Positions 18,121-27,276 are shown, counted from the stretch's first letter. The stretch is DNA of 64,000 bases from Psychrobacter aestuarii (GCF_904846035.1 NZ_CAJGYT010000001.1:62001-126000), one strand, 5' to 3'. Notes: generated by a model not told the origin, from the letters alone. Numbers and translations: made by a program.

Positions 18121-19185
18121 ATGAAAGCGGCACGTTTTTACGATAAAAAAGACATCCGTATTGAAGACATTCCAGAGCCCACCGTAGAGCCAGGCACAGT
18201 CGGTATCGACGTGGCATGGTGCGGCATCTGCGGCACCGATTTGCACGAATTTATGGAAGGACCGATTTTTATTCCCCCTTGCGGTCACCCGCACCCCATC
18301 TCAGGCGAGTCCGCGCCCATCACCATGGGGCATGAATTTTCAGGCGTCGTTTATGAAGTCGGCGAAGGCGTTGATGATATCGAAGTCGGTCAGCACGTCG
18401 TGGTCGAGCCGTACATCATCGCGGATGACGTACCCACAGGTGAGGGCGACGACTATCATTTGTCTGAAAACATGAACTTTATTGGTCTGGGCGGTCGTGG
18501 CGGCGGTCTGTCAGAAAAAATCGCCGTCAAGCGCCGTTGGGTACACCCCATCTCAGAGGACATTCCCCTTGACCAAGCCGCCCTTATCGAGCCACTTGCG
18601 GTCGGCTATCATGCCTTTGTGCGTAGTGGTGCTAAAGAGGGCGATGTGGCCTTGGTCGGCGGCGGTGGTCCTATCGGACTGATGCTCTCGTCTGTGCTTA
18701 AAGCCAAAGGCTTGACCGTCATCCTGACGGAGCTGAGCGCCGCGCGTAAAGACAAAGCGCGGGAAAGCGGCGTGGCAGACCATGTGCTTGACCCCACCGA
18801 AGTGGACTTAAAAGAAGAGGTGATGAAAATCACCAACGATCGCGGCGTTGATGTCGCCTTTGAATGTAGCAGCGTCAATCAGGTGCTCGACTCACTCGTT
18901 GAGCTGACCAAACCTGCAGGCGTGGTGGTCATCGTCTCTATCTGGAGCCATCCTGCAAAAATCAGCGTCCACAGCGTGGTCATGAAAGAGCTGGACGTAC
19001 GCGGCACGATTGGTTATGTCAACAATCACAAAGACACCATCGAGCTGGTCGAAAAAGGCTTGGTCAATCTTGAGCCGTTCATTACCCAGCGTATCAAGCT
19101 CGATGAGCTGATCTCAGAAGGCTTTGATACCTTGATTAACAACAATGAATCGGCGGTGAAAATCATCGTTAATCCGAATTTGTAA
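18121..19185 (+). CDS. 2,3-butanediol dehydrogenase, zinc MDR family
   Basis: 354 residues. Catalytic zinc ligands are in WCGICGTDLHEF (C37 region), TMGHEFSG and IEPLAVGYHA; the NAD site is ALVGGGGPIGLM. The structural-zinc Cys cluster of most MDR enzymes is replaced by a loop that includes YHLSENMNFIGLGGRGGG, a pattern known from Pseudomonas-type (R,R)-butanediol dehydrogenases. It would interconvert acetoin and 2,3-butanediol with NAD(H). It stands alone, with a strong terminator after it and no aco genes beside it, so another secondary alcohol substrate is possible. Confidence 0.85.
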   Translation: MKAARFYDKKDIRIEDIPEPTVEPGTVGIDVAWCGICGTDLHEFMEGPIFIPPCGHPHPISGESAPITMGHEFSGVVYEVGEGVDDIEVGQHVVVEPYIIADDVPTGEGDDYHLSENMNFIGLGGRGGGLSEKIAVKRRWVHPISEDIPLDQAALIEPLAVGYHAFVRSGAKEGDVALVGGGGPIGLMLSSVLKAKGLTVILTELSAARKDKARESGVADHVLDPTEVDLKEEVMKITNDRGVDVAFECSSVNQVLDSLVELTKPAGVVVIVSIWSHPAKISVHSVVMKELDVRGTIGYVNNHKDTIELVEKGLVNLEPFITQRIKLDELISEGFDTLINNNESAVKIIVNPNL

Positions 19186-19210
19186 ACAATCTTAGTCAGT
19201 CATAATCAGT

Positions 19211-19260
19211 AAAGCATAAACAAGTGGCGCGATTTTGCCCTCTTGTTTGTGCTTTTTTTT
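19211..19260 (+). terminator. Rho-independent terminator after butanediol dehydrogenase
   Basis: AAAGCA-T-AAACAAG pairs with CTTGTTT-G-TGCTTT around a GG...CC inner stem, and ends in T8. Confidence 0.85.
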
Positions 19261-19565
19261 ATGCCTTTAAAACACGAGCGGCTATCACTCATTACGCATG
19301 CTGGCATGCACAAACGCACTTTTCGCACAGATGCACAAGCAAAGCGTCCGTGATTATTTGCGACAACAATTTAGCAGATTAAACAGTCATGACCCGCAAA
19401 AATATGCCGATACTTTGTTTGTTATGGGTGAAGGCGTGATTGTCAGCGCGCAAACCCAACAAACCGCATTAACCATCGACTTTGGTTGCTTATGGCGGTA
19501 ATATGCTAAATAGGCATATCTCTATGATAGGTATCCTGTTGACATAAAGGAATAAGGAAGTCTTT
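19261..19565. other. 305-base region without a supported gene
   Basis: A 67-codon frame at 19298-19501 lacks a ribosome site and any recognisable pattern. The DJ-1 gene promoter probably lies near 19510-19550; AAGGAATAAGGAAG precedes its ATG. Confidence 0.4.
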
Positions 19566-20159
19566 ATGCGTACGGTTGGCATACTGCTGTTCGATGCGGT
19601 CGAAGTCTTGGATTTTGCAGGTCCTTTTGAAGTATTTTCGCTCGCAGAAAGCGAGCAGGGCGACGCACACTTTCAAGTCGTGACCATCGCTGAGCGACCA
19701 GCAGCCATCACTGCCAGACACGGGCTAAGCGTGATACCGACTTACGACATCCACTCGCATCCACCTTTGGATGTGCTCATCATTCCAGGCGGACACGGCG
19801 CCAAGAATATCGAAATAAACAACCCCATCATCATTGACTGGATTGCCGCGCAAGCACAAACCGCCGAGCTGGTGCTGTCGGTATGTACAGGCGCGTTTTT
19901 ATTGGCCGAAGCGGGCGTGCTGGCAGGTCGCACCGTCACCACCCATTGGCGCGAGCTTGAGCGCTTGGCGCTGCGCTATCCAGAGGTGAACGTCGTGGCG
20001 GACAATCGCTTTATCGATGCCAGTGATGAACGTATGGCGCTTGTGACCTCAGCTGGGATTAGTGCGGGCATCCCCGCGAGCTTGTATTGTGTCGAAAAAC
20101 TGACAGATACCGCGACCATGCAGCGCACGGCAAAGCGCATGACATTTACGATGGAATAA
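19566..20159 (+). CDS. DJ-1/PfpI family protein
   Basis: 197 residues. The flavodoxin-like DJ-1 fold has the nucleophile elbow SVCTGAFLLAEAG (C107) and the partner Glu in AGPFEVFS, followed by TVTTHWRELERL. This resembles the N-terminal domain of GATase-like AraC regulators and isonitrile hydratase rather than the PfpI proteases. There is no DNA-binding domain, so it is a stand-alone enzyme or stress protein. It is followed by a small gene 56 bases downstream, possibly in the same operon. The exact reaction is unknown. Confidence 0.8.
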   Translation: MRTVGILLFDAVEVLDFAGPFEVFSLAESEQGDAHFQVVTIAERPAAITARHGLSVIPTYDIHSHPPLDVLIIPGGHGAKNIEINNPIIIDWIAAQAQTAELVLSVCTGAFLLAEAGVLAGRTVTTHWRELERLALRYPEVNVVADNRFIDASDERMALVTSAGISAGIPASLYCVEKLTDTATMQRTAKRMTFTME

Positions 20160-20215
20160 TAAGGTCAAACATAAAGGAATCATAAAAAGAAGCACAACAA
20201 ACAGGAGGTGTGGGT

Positions 20216-20539
20216 ATGCAAGAAGCCGTTGCAAATATCCTCGATGAGGATTATGGACTACCAAAAAACATGAGTGAACAAAGGGCGTATAGTGTCTGCG
20301 TGCCGAATATGCCAAGGTGTACCTCGGTCGATGAGCACAACGTCATGATACTAAATGCGCTTGAGGCCATCTGTCTGCATATTGGCTGCGCGGATAAAAA
20401 CGCCGCGCCCCATGATAAGCCCGCCGCCGTACAGGCATCAGAGGGCAGCGGACGAAGCGGTACCATCTGGATGCAGATATATTCAGACACCTGTAAAGGC
20501 AGTCAAAGCTGTGATGTGGAAGACACACCAACACCATAA
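20216..20539 (+). CDS. Small hypothetical protein
   Basis: 107 residues from the ATG at 20216, supported by a strong ribosome site (AGGAGG, 8 bases upstream). Acidic, with five Cys (CVPNMPRC, ICLHIGC, SDTCKGSQSC), no membrane segment and no domain I recognise. It lies 56 bases behind the DJ-1 gene and is followed by a good terminator, which together argue for a real gene. The composition is mixed, so some doubt remains about the frame. Confidence 0.5.
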   Translation: MQEAVANILDEDYGLPKNMSEQRAYSVCVPNMPRCTSVDEHNVMILNALEAICLHIGCADKNAAPHDKPAAVQASEGSGRSGTIWMQIYSDTCKGSQSCDVEDTPTP

Positions 20540-20613
20540 GCTATTAATAAACGGCTCAGCACACTGCCCACCCGTCATGTCAAAGGCACGACGTTGGGTA
20601 TTCAATGCCATTT

Positions 20614-20640
20614 ATGGCGCAATAAGCGCCGTTATTTTTT
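20614..20640 (+). terminator. Rho-independent terminator after the small gene
   Basis: GGCGC-AATAA-GCGCC stem followed by GTTATTTTTT. Confidence 0.75.
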
Positions 20641-20658
20641 GCATTTTTTAATATATGA

Positions 20659-20686
20659 TTGACTTATTGGCAATCAATGTTACGCT
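20659..20686 (+). promoter_or_regulatory. Candidate promoter for the mntP riboswitch transcript
   Basis: TTGACT (20659-20664), 16-base spacer, TACGCT (20681-20686). Transcription would start close to 20693, just before the riboswitch core. Confidence 0.45.
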
Positions 20687-20693
20687 AGAAACT

Positions 20694-20866
20694 TCTTTGG
20701 GGAGTAGCCTGTTTTTGTCAGCAAAATAAGCTCACAAAAGCGTTCGTATCAACATATTTGGCCACATGCCATGGTGCGGACACCTCTCGGTTGGCGAGAC
20801 CATCGATATATACACACTGCAGGTCGAGGGTGTGCGTATGTCGTGGACTCTATACTCGACCCGAGA
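20694..20866 (+). ncRNA. yybP-ykoY manganese riboswitch upstream of mntP
   Basis: The two conserved strands of this class are visible: GGGGAGTAGCC at 20699-20709 and TTGGCGAGACCAT at about 20792-20804. The downstream part can pair GGTCGAG (20822-20828) with CTCGACC (20855-20861), immediately before the mntP ribosome site, which suggests control of translation. The class senses Mn2+ and commonly precedes mntP, which is the gene here. The 5' and 3' limits are approximate. Confidence 0.85.
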
Positions 20867-20874
20867 CTGTGTGA

Positions 20875-21462
20875 ATGAACCCGATAGCCCTTCTGTTACT
20901 TGCCTTTTCTATGTCCACCGATGCCTTTTCGGTCGCGATTGGTAAAGGGGCAAGCCTCAAAAATCCGCGTTTTACTCAAGCCCTACGCTTAGGACTTATC
21001 TTTGGTATTGTCGAAGCCATCACGCCGCTTATCGGCTGGGGGATTGGACGCTCTACCACCTATTTTATTGATGCCGCCTTTATCGAGCGCTGGGACCACT
21101 GGGTCGCTTTTGTCATTTTGGTCGGTCTTGGTATTTACATGTTCTTTGAAAGTCTGCAATCAGACGATGATGAGGACGACACCGACGAAAAGCCCGCAAA
21201 AATGTCTTTGGCAAAAACCATGCTCACCGCGCTGGGCACGAGTATCGATGCCATGGCGATTGGCGTCAGTCTTGCCTTTATTGAGGTCAATATCTTGGTT
21301 GCGGCGGCATTGATTGGTCTTGCGACCGCAATCATGGTGACGATTGGGGTGATGCTGGGTAAGGCGCTCGGCGCGTTAATCGGTCACCGCGCTGAGATGT
21401 TCGGCGGGGCGATGCTGGTGGCGATTGGCACATGGATTTTGCTCAGCCACATGATGGGCTAG
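20875..21462 (+). CDS. mntP: Manganese efflux pump MntP
   Basis: 195 residues, six membrane segments arranged as two repeats of three. Conserved acidic motifs: LAFSMSTDAFSVAIGKG (helix 1) and TALGTSIDAMAIGVSLAF (helix 4), each with the Asp needed for Mn2+ export in E. coli MntP. An acidic loop (SDDDEDDTDEK) joins the halves. Regulated by the riboswitch directly upstream. Its stop codon TAG shares the CTAG tetranucleotide with the stop of the convergent dipeptidase gene, so there is no room for a terminator between them. Confidence 0.92.
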   Translation: MNPIALLLLAFSMSTDAFSVAIGKGASLKNPRFTQALRLGLIFGIVEAITPLIGWGIGRSTTYFIDAAFIERWDHWVAFVILVGLGIYMFFESLQSDDDEDDTDEKPAKMSLAKTMLTALGTSIDAMAIGVSLAFIEVNILVAAALIGLATAIMVTIGVMLGKALGALIGHRAEMFGGAMLVAIGTWILLSHMMG

Positions 21463-22520
21463 TGCCATATTTTCTCTAATACCCTAAACCAATTTTCTGA
21501 GGCTATCTGGTTAATCAGTGCCTCAGAAAAGTTGCGCTGCTGCATACGCGCAAGCAGCTTATCCATATCACGCACATCGCTAAGTGACTCAGGCAACAGA
21601 CAGCCGTCAAAATCTGAGCCAAAGCCCACGTGGTCGTCGCCCAAATGCTCCAGCAAATAAGCCAGATGGTCAATGATGACGTCAAGGGCGGTCTGTATAT
21701 TGCGCTGCCCATCGGCGCGTAAAAATGCCACGTCAAAGTTCACCCCGACCATACCGCCGCGCTCTTTAATAGCGCTCAGCTGCGGGTCGGTCAGGTTTCG
21801 CGCCTGCGGACATAAGGCGTGCGCGTTGGAGTGGGTCGCGACAATCGGCTGATTTGTAATCTCTAGCGTGTCCCAAAAGGCGCGCTCATTCATGTGCGAG
21901 ACATCAATCAGCATGCCTTTTTTGGCACAAGTGACCACAAGGTCTTTACCTGCATCGGTCAGTCCTGATCCTGTATCAGGCGAGTGCGGAAAAGCCGCGT
22001 TTAAGCCGTCCCCGAACAGGCTTTTTCGATTCCACAATGGACCGATGCTTCGCAGCCCTGCCGCATAGAATGTGTCTAACAGCTCAGGCTGAATCGCCAA
22101 AAACTCCGCGCCTTCTACATGCAGCACGATTGCCAGTTGGTTGTTTTTTTGACAGTGTATGATTTGCGCGACCGAGGTACAAATCTGAATTTGCCCATTT
22201 GACTCCGCTTGTAATGCGTGAGCAAGCTGCAACTGCGCGCAGTAAATATCGACGATTTCTTGTGGCGTAAAGTCTGTATTTTCAGGATTGGTCAATTTGT
22301 CAGGATGGTTGTTTTTCACATAACCATAAGGCGGCAAAAAGATAGAAAACAGTCCGCCCAACCAGCCCGCTTGCTGACAGCGCTGCAAGTCCAAATGCCC
22401 GGGCAGCGTGCCATGAATAAAATCATGCACAGGGTCAGCCGCTGAGCTGAGCCAAAGGCGGGTCAATAAATCATTGTGTCCATCAAAGATCATTGGCGGG
22501 GTCATGGTTGCTGTATTCAT
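21459..22520 (-). CDS. Membrane dipeptidase (peptidase M19) of the PQQ operon
   Basis: 353 residues. Metal ligands of renal-dipeptidase-like enzymes are present: [12 protein letters not shown] (His, Asp), LHVEGAEFL (bridging Glu), [10 protein letters not shown] (His) and FGSDFDG (Asp). There is no signal peptide, so it is cytoplasmic. Its start overlaps the pqqE stop by 4 bases, so it is translationally coupled as the last gene of the pqq operon; a dipeptidase gene in the same place is known from Acinetobacter. It may trim the modified PqqA peptide or its fragments in place of the PqqF/G protease, which is not seen here. Confidence 0.87.
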   Translation of the reverse strand: MNTATMTPPMIFDGHNDLLTRLWLSSAADPVHDFIHGTLPGHLDLQRCQQAGWLGGLFSIFLPPYGYVKNNHPDKLTNPENTDFTPQEIVDIYCAQLQLAHALQAESNGQIQICTSVAQIIHCQKNNQLAIVLHVEGAEFLAIQPELLDTFYAAGLRSIGPLWNRKSLFGDGLNAAFPHSPDTGSGLTDAGKDLVVTCAKKGMLIDVSHMNERAFWDTLEITNQPIVATHSNAHALCPQARNLTDPQLSAIKERGGMVGVNFDVAFLRADGQRNIQTALDVIIDHLAYLLEHLGDDHVGFGSDFDGCLLPESLSDVRDMDKLLARMQQRNFSEALINQIASENWFRVLEKIWH

Positions 22521-23668
22521 TCTGCCACCGTCTGCGTTGGGATGCGCGCCTCTTTGCTGAGTAGCTTCGAGTTTTTTGGATTCCTAAAGCGCAAGTCTTC
22601 AAAGGCGACGGGCGTTTCGCTATTGATGCGTGCCTCTTCAATCAGATAGTGATAAGGCGATTTGCCGCACACAGGGTCGGCGTTTTTGGCGTCGCCTGTC
22701 AGCATAAACGCTTGGCAACGACAGCCGCCGTAATCGCGCTCCTTATCAGGGCAGCTTTGGCACATCTCAGGCATCCATTCATCACCGCGATACTGATTAA
22801 AGCTCGCCGAGTCATACCAGATGTCTTTTAGCGGGGTTTGCTTGACGTTGGGGAATGCTATCGGCAGCTGTCTTGCCGCATGACAGGGCAACGCGGTGCC
22901 ATCGGGCGCGACGGTCAAGAAAATCTTGCCCCAGCCATCCATACATGCTTTGGGGCGCTCTTCGTAATAATCAGGGACGACAAAAATCAATTTGCACTTA
23001 ATGCCCAGCTCGGCAATTTTTTTGCGGTATTCATTGGTGATGCGTTCGGCGCGCACCACTTGCGCTTTGGTCGGCAGTAAACCTTCGATATTTTCAAACG
23101 CCCAACCATAAAACTGACAAATTGCCAGCTCAACGGTGTCGGCTTCTAGCTCGAGGCACAGCTCAATGATTTTATCGATTTGGTCGATGTTCTGCCGATG
23201 AATCACAAAGTTAAGCACCATCGGGTAGTCGTACTTTTTAACCAGTCGCGACATCTCATATTTTTGTTCAAAGGCATGCTTTGAACCTGCCAAGAGATTA
23301 TTTACGACGGGGTCGCTGGCTTGAAAGCTGATTTGGATATGCTGTAAGCCTGCGTTTTTTAGGCTGGCAATGCGCGCTTCGGTCAGCCCCATACCTGAGG
23401 TGATGAGATTGGTATAAAAGCCCTTTTGGTGCGCGTAGGCGACCAGTGCTTCTAGGTCTTGGCGCACCAATGGCTCACCGCCAGAAAAGCCCAATTGCAC
23501 CGCGCCAAGCTGCCGCGCCTCATCGAATACTGTGCACCATTCTTCGGTCGTCAGCTCGTCTTTATAGTGCGCATAGTCAATGGGGTTGGAGCAATACGGG
23601 CATTGTAGCGGGCAACGATAAGTCAGCTCCGCAAGTAACCATAAGGGCAGCCCAACAGGTGCAGTCAT
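22517..23668 (-). CDS. pqqE: PqqA peptide cyclase, radical SAM enzyme PqqE
   Basis: 383 residues. The radical-SAM cluster motif is CPLQCPYC (C19, C23, C26), with [12 protein letters not shown] as the SAM-binding GGE. The C-terminal SPASM region holds many Cys ([41 protein letters not shown]) for auxiliary clusters. It joins the Glu and Tyr side chains of PqqA, the first step of PQQ synthesis. Overlaps pqqD by 4 bases. Confidence 0.95.
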   Translation of the reverse strand: MTAPVGLPLWLLAELTYRCPLQCPYCSNPIDYAHYKDELTTEEWCTVFDEARQLGAVQLGFSGGEPLVRQDLEALVAYAHQKGFYTNLITSGMGLTEARIASLKNAGLQHIQISFQASDPVVNNLLAGSKHAFEQKYEMSRLVKKYDYPMVLNFVIHRQNIDQIDKIIELCLELEADTVELAICQFYGWAFENIEGLLPTKAQVVRAERITNEYRKKIAELGIKCKLIFVVPDYYEERPKACMDGWGKIFLTVAPDGTALPCHAARQLPIAFPNVKQTPLKDIWYDSASFNQYRGDEWMPEMCQSCPDKERDYGGCRCQAFMLTGDAKNADPVCGKSPYHYLIEEARINSETPVAFEDLRFRNPKNSKLLSKEARIPTQTVAE

Positions 23669-23949
23669 ACCAAATCAATCCAATGTTCACGCTGGGCGAC
23701 CAGCATGTATTCAATAATATCTTGCTCAATCTCAGGCACATCGCCGAACATCGCCTTTATCTTTTTAATGATATTGGCAATCGATGCGTGACCATCAATC
23801 TGTTGACCAATGATGCTGGCGCTATCGTTGAGCGTAATCATGCCCTCAGGGTAGAGGAGCACATAGGCATCTTGCGCAGGCTCAAACTGAAAGCGGTAGC
23901 CGTGACGCCATGTGGGAACCAGAGTTTGGTCCAGCTCAGGTATACTCAT
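23665..23949 (-). CDS. pqqD: PQQ biosynthesis chaperone PqqD
   Basis: 94 residues, the usual size. It has the RiPP recognition element fold ([19 protein letters not shown], then [18 protein letters not shown]). PqqD binds PqqA and presents it to PqqE. Its ends overlap pqqC and pqqE by 4 bases each. Confidence 0.93.
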   Translation of the reverse strand: MSIPELDQTLVPTWRHGYRFQFEPAQDAYVLLYPEGMITLNDSASIIGQQIDGHASIANIIKKIKAMFGDVPEIEQDIIEYMLVAQREHWIDLV

Positions 23950-24713
23950 TTGAACAATCCTTTATGCCAGACATTATCATTGGTGACGCTTTGGTACGGC
24001 GCTTGGTCATGCACATAAGCAAGGCTCAAGGCGTCCAGTATCGTCCATAGAATATCGAGCTTAAACTGTAAAATCTCCAGCATGCGTGTTTGCTGCTCTA
24101 CCGTCTTGAACGAATCCAAAGTAATGGTCAGCCCATGCTCGACATCGCGGCGCGCTTGGCTTAAGCGCGAGCGAAAATAGGTGTAGCCTTCTTCTTTAAT
24201 CCACGGATAATGCTTGGGCCAAGACTCTAGGCGCGACTGATGAATCTGCGGGGCAAACAGCTCGGTCAATGAGCTGCTCGCCGCCTCACGCCATGTGGCA
24301 CGGCGGGCAAAATTAACATAAGCATCGACAGCGAAACGCACCCCTGGCAAGACCAATTCTTCAGAAATGACTTGCTCACGTGTCAGACCGACCGCTTCTG
24401 CCAGACCGAGCCACGCCTCGCGCCCGCCGCCATCAGGATACACGCCGTCTTGGTCAATCATGCGCTGAATCCACTCTTGACGCACTCGCTGATCGGGGCA
24501 GTTCGCCATGATTGCCGCGTCTTTTAGCGGAATATTGATTTGATAATAAAAGCGGTTGGCGACCCACGCTTGGATTTGCTGCTGTGTGGCGCGCCCTTCG
24601 TGCATCATGATATGAAAAGGGTGATGAATGTGGTAATACTGACCTTTTGCCATAATCGCTTGTTCAAACGCTTCTGGACTTAAGGCGATATTGTCTTCTG
24701 TTATTGTTGTCAT
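23946..24713 (-). CDS. pqqC: Pyrroloquinoline-quinone synthase PqqC
   Basis: 255 residues, helical haem-oxygenase-like fold. Conserved stretches include [35 protein letters not shown] and the His-rich [20 protein letters not shown]. It catalyses the last step, oxidation and ring closure of AHQQ to PQQ, without a cofactor. Starts 21 bases after pqqB. Confidence 0.95.
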   Translation of the reverse strand: MTTITEDNIALSPEAFEQAIMAKGQYYHIHHPFHIMMHEGRATQQQIQAWVANRFYYQINIPLKDAAIMANCPDQRVRQEWIQRMIDQDGVYPDGGGREAWLGLAEAVGLTREQVISEELVLPGVRFAVDAYVNFARRATWREAASSSLTELFAPQIHQSRLESWPKHYPWIKEEGYTYFRSRLSQARRDVEHGLTITLDSFKTVEQQTRMLEILQFKLDILWTILDALSLAYVHDQAPYQSVTNDNVWHKGLFK

Positions 24714-24734
24714 AGGATTGCCTTACCGTGTGTC

Positions 24735-25646
24735 TTACAGTTCTATCTGCATGCCATCGAACGCCACTTCAACGCCGTGTTGTTTTAGTGTCGCCGCTTG
24801 CTCTGATTGCTCATTTAATATCGGGTTGGTGTTGTTGATATGAATCAGCACTTTGCGCGTGTCACCCAGCTGGTCGAGATAATGCAGCGAGCCATCGTCA
24901 CCGCTGATGTGCAGATGCCCCATGTCTTGCCCCGTCTTGGTACCGACGCCGCATTCTTGCATCTCATTGTCCGTCCACAGCGTGCCATCAATCATCACGC
25001 AGTCAGACGCCTTCATAATGTCCATGACTGTATCGTCAATCTTGCCAAGACCTGGCGCATAAAAGAGCTGCTTTTGCGTGGTAAGGTCTTTCACAATCAG
25101 TGCGATATTGTCGCCATCATGCGGGTCATTGCGGTGCGGTGAGTAGGGCGGCGCTGAGCTGCGGATGACAAGTGGCGTCAATTCTAAATTGTCAAAACCG
25201 TCGATGCTAAAGGGCTGCGCTGGGTCGATTTGATTGTACGCTAGACCGCCATTCCAGTGCTTGAGCATATTAAAAATAGGAAAGCCTGTGGTCAGGTCTT
25301 GATACACCATGTCGGTACACCATACCGAGATGGGGCAGCCTTCACGCAAAGTCAATAGTCCTGTGGTGTGGTCGAGCTGGCTGTCCATCAACACCACGGC
25401 GCTGATGCCCGTGTCTCTGAGCTGGCGGGCAGGCTGCGCGGCTTTAAAGTCAAACAGCTGCTGGCGAATATCGGGCGAGGCGTTAAACAAAATCCAATCG
25501 ATGCCGTTTTCTGAGATGGCAATGGAGGATTGAGTGCGCGTTTGTGCGTCAATCGTACCTTGACGGACGCCGTGACAGTTGGCGCAGTTGCAGTTCCACT
25601 GCGGGAAACCGCCGCCCGCCGCTGAGCCTAAAACATGAATATACAT
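24735..25646 (-). CDS. pqqB: PqqB, metallo-beta-lactamase-fold PQQ biosynthesis protein
   Basis: 303 residues from the ATG at 25646 ([13 protein letters not shown]); the frame is open for 15 more codons but these run into the terminator hairpin. The Cys-rich zinc site WNCNCANC and the fold motifs QLDHTTGLL and ISGDDGS are typical. PqqB is thought to act as a hydroxylase on the glutamate-tyrosine intermediate. The ribosome site GGAAA lies downstream of the pqqA-pqqB terminator. Confidence 0.95.
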   Translation of the reverse strand: MYIHVLGSAAGGGFPQWNCNCANCHGVRQGTIDAQTRTQSSIAISENGIDWILFNASPDIRQQLFDFKAAQPARQLRDTGISAVVLMDSQLDHTTGLLTLREGCPISVWCTDMVYQDLTTGFPIFNMLKHWNGGLAYNQIDPAQPFSIDGFDNLELTPLVIRSSAPPYSPHRNDPHDGDNIALIVKDLTTQKQLFYAPGLGKIDDTVMDIMKASDCVMIDGTLWTDNEMQECGVGTKTGQDMGHLHISGDDGSLHYLDQLGDTRKVLIHINNTNPILNEQSEQAATLKQHGVEVAFDGMQIEL

Positions 25647-25666
25647 AAATCGATATTTCCAAAGTA

Positions 25667-25702
25667 CCAAAAAAATAAAAGCCCTAATCAACTAGGGCTT
25701 TT
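25667..25702 (-). terminator. Attenuating terminator between pqqA and pqqB
   Basis: On the minus strand AGCCCTA ... TAGGGCT (25680-25699) is followed by TTTTATTTTTTT. It lies 26 bases after the pqqA stop and 21 bases before the pqqB start, so most transcripts would end after pqqA. Confidence 0.85.
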
Positions 25703-25726
25703 AATGCATTAACGGCAAGTCTGTGC

Positions 25727-25801
25727 TTAGCGCGCTTCGAAATACATGGTGATTTCAAAGCCGATGCGGATGTCTTTAAAAGCGGGTTTGGTCCACTGCA
25801 T
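25727..25801 (-). CDS. pqqA: PQQ precursor peptide PqqA
   Basis: 24 codons plus stop, starting [16 protein letters not shown]. Glu16 and Tyr20 stand in the ExxxY arrangement (EITMY) that PqqE cross-links. The ribosome site GGAG lies 7 bases before the ATG. It is the first gene of the operon and the sequence is that of the universal PqqA peptide. Confidence 0.96.
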   Translation of the reverse strand: MQWTKPAFKDIRIGFEITMYFEAR

Positions 25802-26038
25802 GATATAACTCCAAGGAAGGTAGAGCTCATTAATGAGCTGTAGGAATAATGTAAGTACCTAATGGTATTATAAGCGCGCCGCTTGTGTCAATTTGTTGTT
25901 CGGCACGGCGTATAGGGTTTTGGTAACGAAGACTAACACTAAGTATGCTATGCGCAACATTTTGATGACGGTATCGCTTATTGAAGGCAATGAATCTGCA
26001 CACTTTCAAGCACTTGGTATTTTTTGCACTTATACGCA
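25802..26038. promoter_or_regulatory. pqqA leader and promoter region
   Basis: On the minus strand TATAAT (25872-25867) is a likely -10; TTGACA occurs at 25891-25886 but only 13 bases from it, so the -35 is unclear. A perfect 16-base palindrome, AGCTCATTAATGAGCT, lies at 25824-25839 in the leader, 22 bases before the start codon. Confidence 0.5.
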
Positions 26039-26077
26039 AAAATAAAAAAGCCCTATAGGAAGTATCGGGCTTTTGAC
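26039..26077 (-). terminator. Terminator of the aryl-alcohol dehydrogenase transcript
   Basis: Minus strand: AAAAGCCC ... GGGCTTTTTTATTTTT, about 39 bases after the dehydrogenase stop. Confidence 0.8.
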
Positions 26078-26115
26078 TTATCCATATTACCAATAAATAG
26101 CAATGGGCGCTTTTA

Positions 26116-27276
26116 TTACGCCTTTTTGCTATCATCTGTTGCCGATATTTTGATAATCGGTTTTAGCGTGATGCCTTTTTCGCTGTCTTCTGCCGCTTGG
26201 TTGATGTCGTCAAAGTCATAGAACTTAACCAACTTATCAAAAGGGAACTTGCCCGCCATATATAAGTCAATGAGCACAGGGATAAAGATACTGGGCACAC
26301 TGTCGCCTTCGACCACGCCAATCAGCGTTTTGCAGTTTTGCATGATGTCGGTGACATCGAGCGCGGCGGTCGTACCTGGCGCAGACGCACCCACGATAGC
26401 CGCTGTGCCACGCGAGCGTAGGGACGCCATCATGTCGCAAATAAGCGCACTGATACCTGTTGAATCCATGGCAAACTGTGCGCCGCCATGGGTAATCTCT
26501 TTAACGCGGGCGACGGCATCTTCTTCTTTACTGTTAATGACATGGGTAGCACCAAGCGTGCGCGCCAGCGCCAGACGTGAGGGCACGATGTCGATGGCGA
26601 TGATGGTGGTCGCGCCCAAAGCTGCTGCCGCCATGACCGCTGACAGCCCAACCGCGCCGCCGCCCCAAGCCACAAAGCTACTGCCTGCGCTGACCTTGAG
26701 CGCATTCATCACCGTGCCTGCGCCCGTTTGGATACCGCAGCCCAATGGACCGAGCAGCTCAAGGGGCGCGTCTTTACGCACTTTGATGACGTTACGCACA
26801 TTGGCAATGGCATATTCGCTGAACGAGGACTGCCCAAAAAAGCGGTCATGCAGCTCGCTGTCGTCCTCTGCGCTCAAAGCATGCGAGCCATCGACGCGCT
26901 GCCCCGAAAAGTTATAGTCGTTAAAGTTTTCGCAGTAGGCGGGATGCCCCTCGTGACAGGCATTGCACGTATTGCAGTTTAAAAAGGTCAAGACCACATG
27001 GTCACCTGCCGCAAGCTCGGTCACCTTGCTGCCGACCGCCTGCACGATACCTGAGCCTTCATGCCCAAGGACAATAGGCTGCGGTACAGGAAAGACTTGG
27101 TCACGGGCGACCATATCGGTGTGGCACATGCCCGCAGCGACCACGCGTACCAGCACTTCATCGTCACGCATGTCGGTCGCCTTGACGGTTTCCATCTGAA
27201 ACTTGCCGCCTTTTTCACGAATCACGGCGGCTTTATAGGTTTTTTGCGGGGTTTGTTGTTGAGTATTTTGAGTCAT
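26116..27276 (-). CDS. Aryl-alcohol dehydrogenase, zinc MDR family
   Basis: 386 residues from the third of three adjacent ATGs (27276), which has AAAGGA at the right distance. Catalytic zinc: GMCHTDMVARDQ and LGHEGSG; structural zinc: NCNTCNACHEGHPAYC; NAD site: WGGGAVGLSAVMAAAALG. The sequence type is that of benzyl alcohol dehydrogenases (XylB, AreB). It lies behind dctP1 under the shared operator, so it likely oxidises a (hydroxy)benzyl alcohol to the aldehyde. The aldehyde dehydrogenase at 42748 could take the next step to 4-hydroxybenzoate. The exact substrate is not shown. Confidence 0.85.
   Translation of the reverse strand: MTQNTQQQTPQKTYKAAVIREKGGKFQMETVKATDMRDDEVLVRVVAAGMCHTDMVARDQVFPVPQPIVLGHEGSGIVQAVGSKVTELAAGDHVVLTFLNCNTCNACHEGHPAYCENFNDYNFSGQRVDGSHALSAEDDSELHDRFFGQSSFSEYAIANVRNVIKVRKDAPLELLGPLGCGIQTGAGTVMNALKVSAGSSFVAWGGGAVGLSAVMAAAALGATTIIAIDIVPSRLALARTLGATHVINSKEEDAVARVKEITHGGAQFAMDSTGISALICDMMASLRSRGTAAIVGASAPGTTAALDVTDIMQNCKTLIGVVEGDSVPSIFIPVLIDLYMAGKFPFDKLVKFYDFDDINQAAEDSEKGITLKPIIKISATDDSKKA

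Noticed and set aside
19298..19501. 67-codon frame after the butanediol dehydrogenase terminator
   Set aside because: No ribosome site, no family pattern, and it would lie in the DJ-1 promoter region.
23446..24018. 190-codon plus-strand frame across the pqqE-pqqD-pqqC junctions
   Set aside because: Runs opposite three overlapping, clearly recognised genes and has no ribosome site.
25862..25895. TTGACA with TATAAT upstream of pqqA as a consensus promoter
   Set aside because: The spacer is only 13 bases, too short for a standard promoter; only the TATAAT was kept as a tentative -10.
25830..26135. 101-codon minus-strand frame upstream of pqqA
   Set aside because: It overlaps the pqqA promoter, the palindrome and the dehydrogenase terminator; no conserved pattern.
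26249..26917. 222-codon open frame opposite the aryl-alcohol dehydrogenase
   Set aside because: Composition is that of an antisense shadow (Ala/Ser/Pro/Thr-rich, no fold); the gene on the other strand has complete zinc and NAD motifs.
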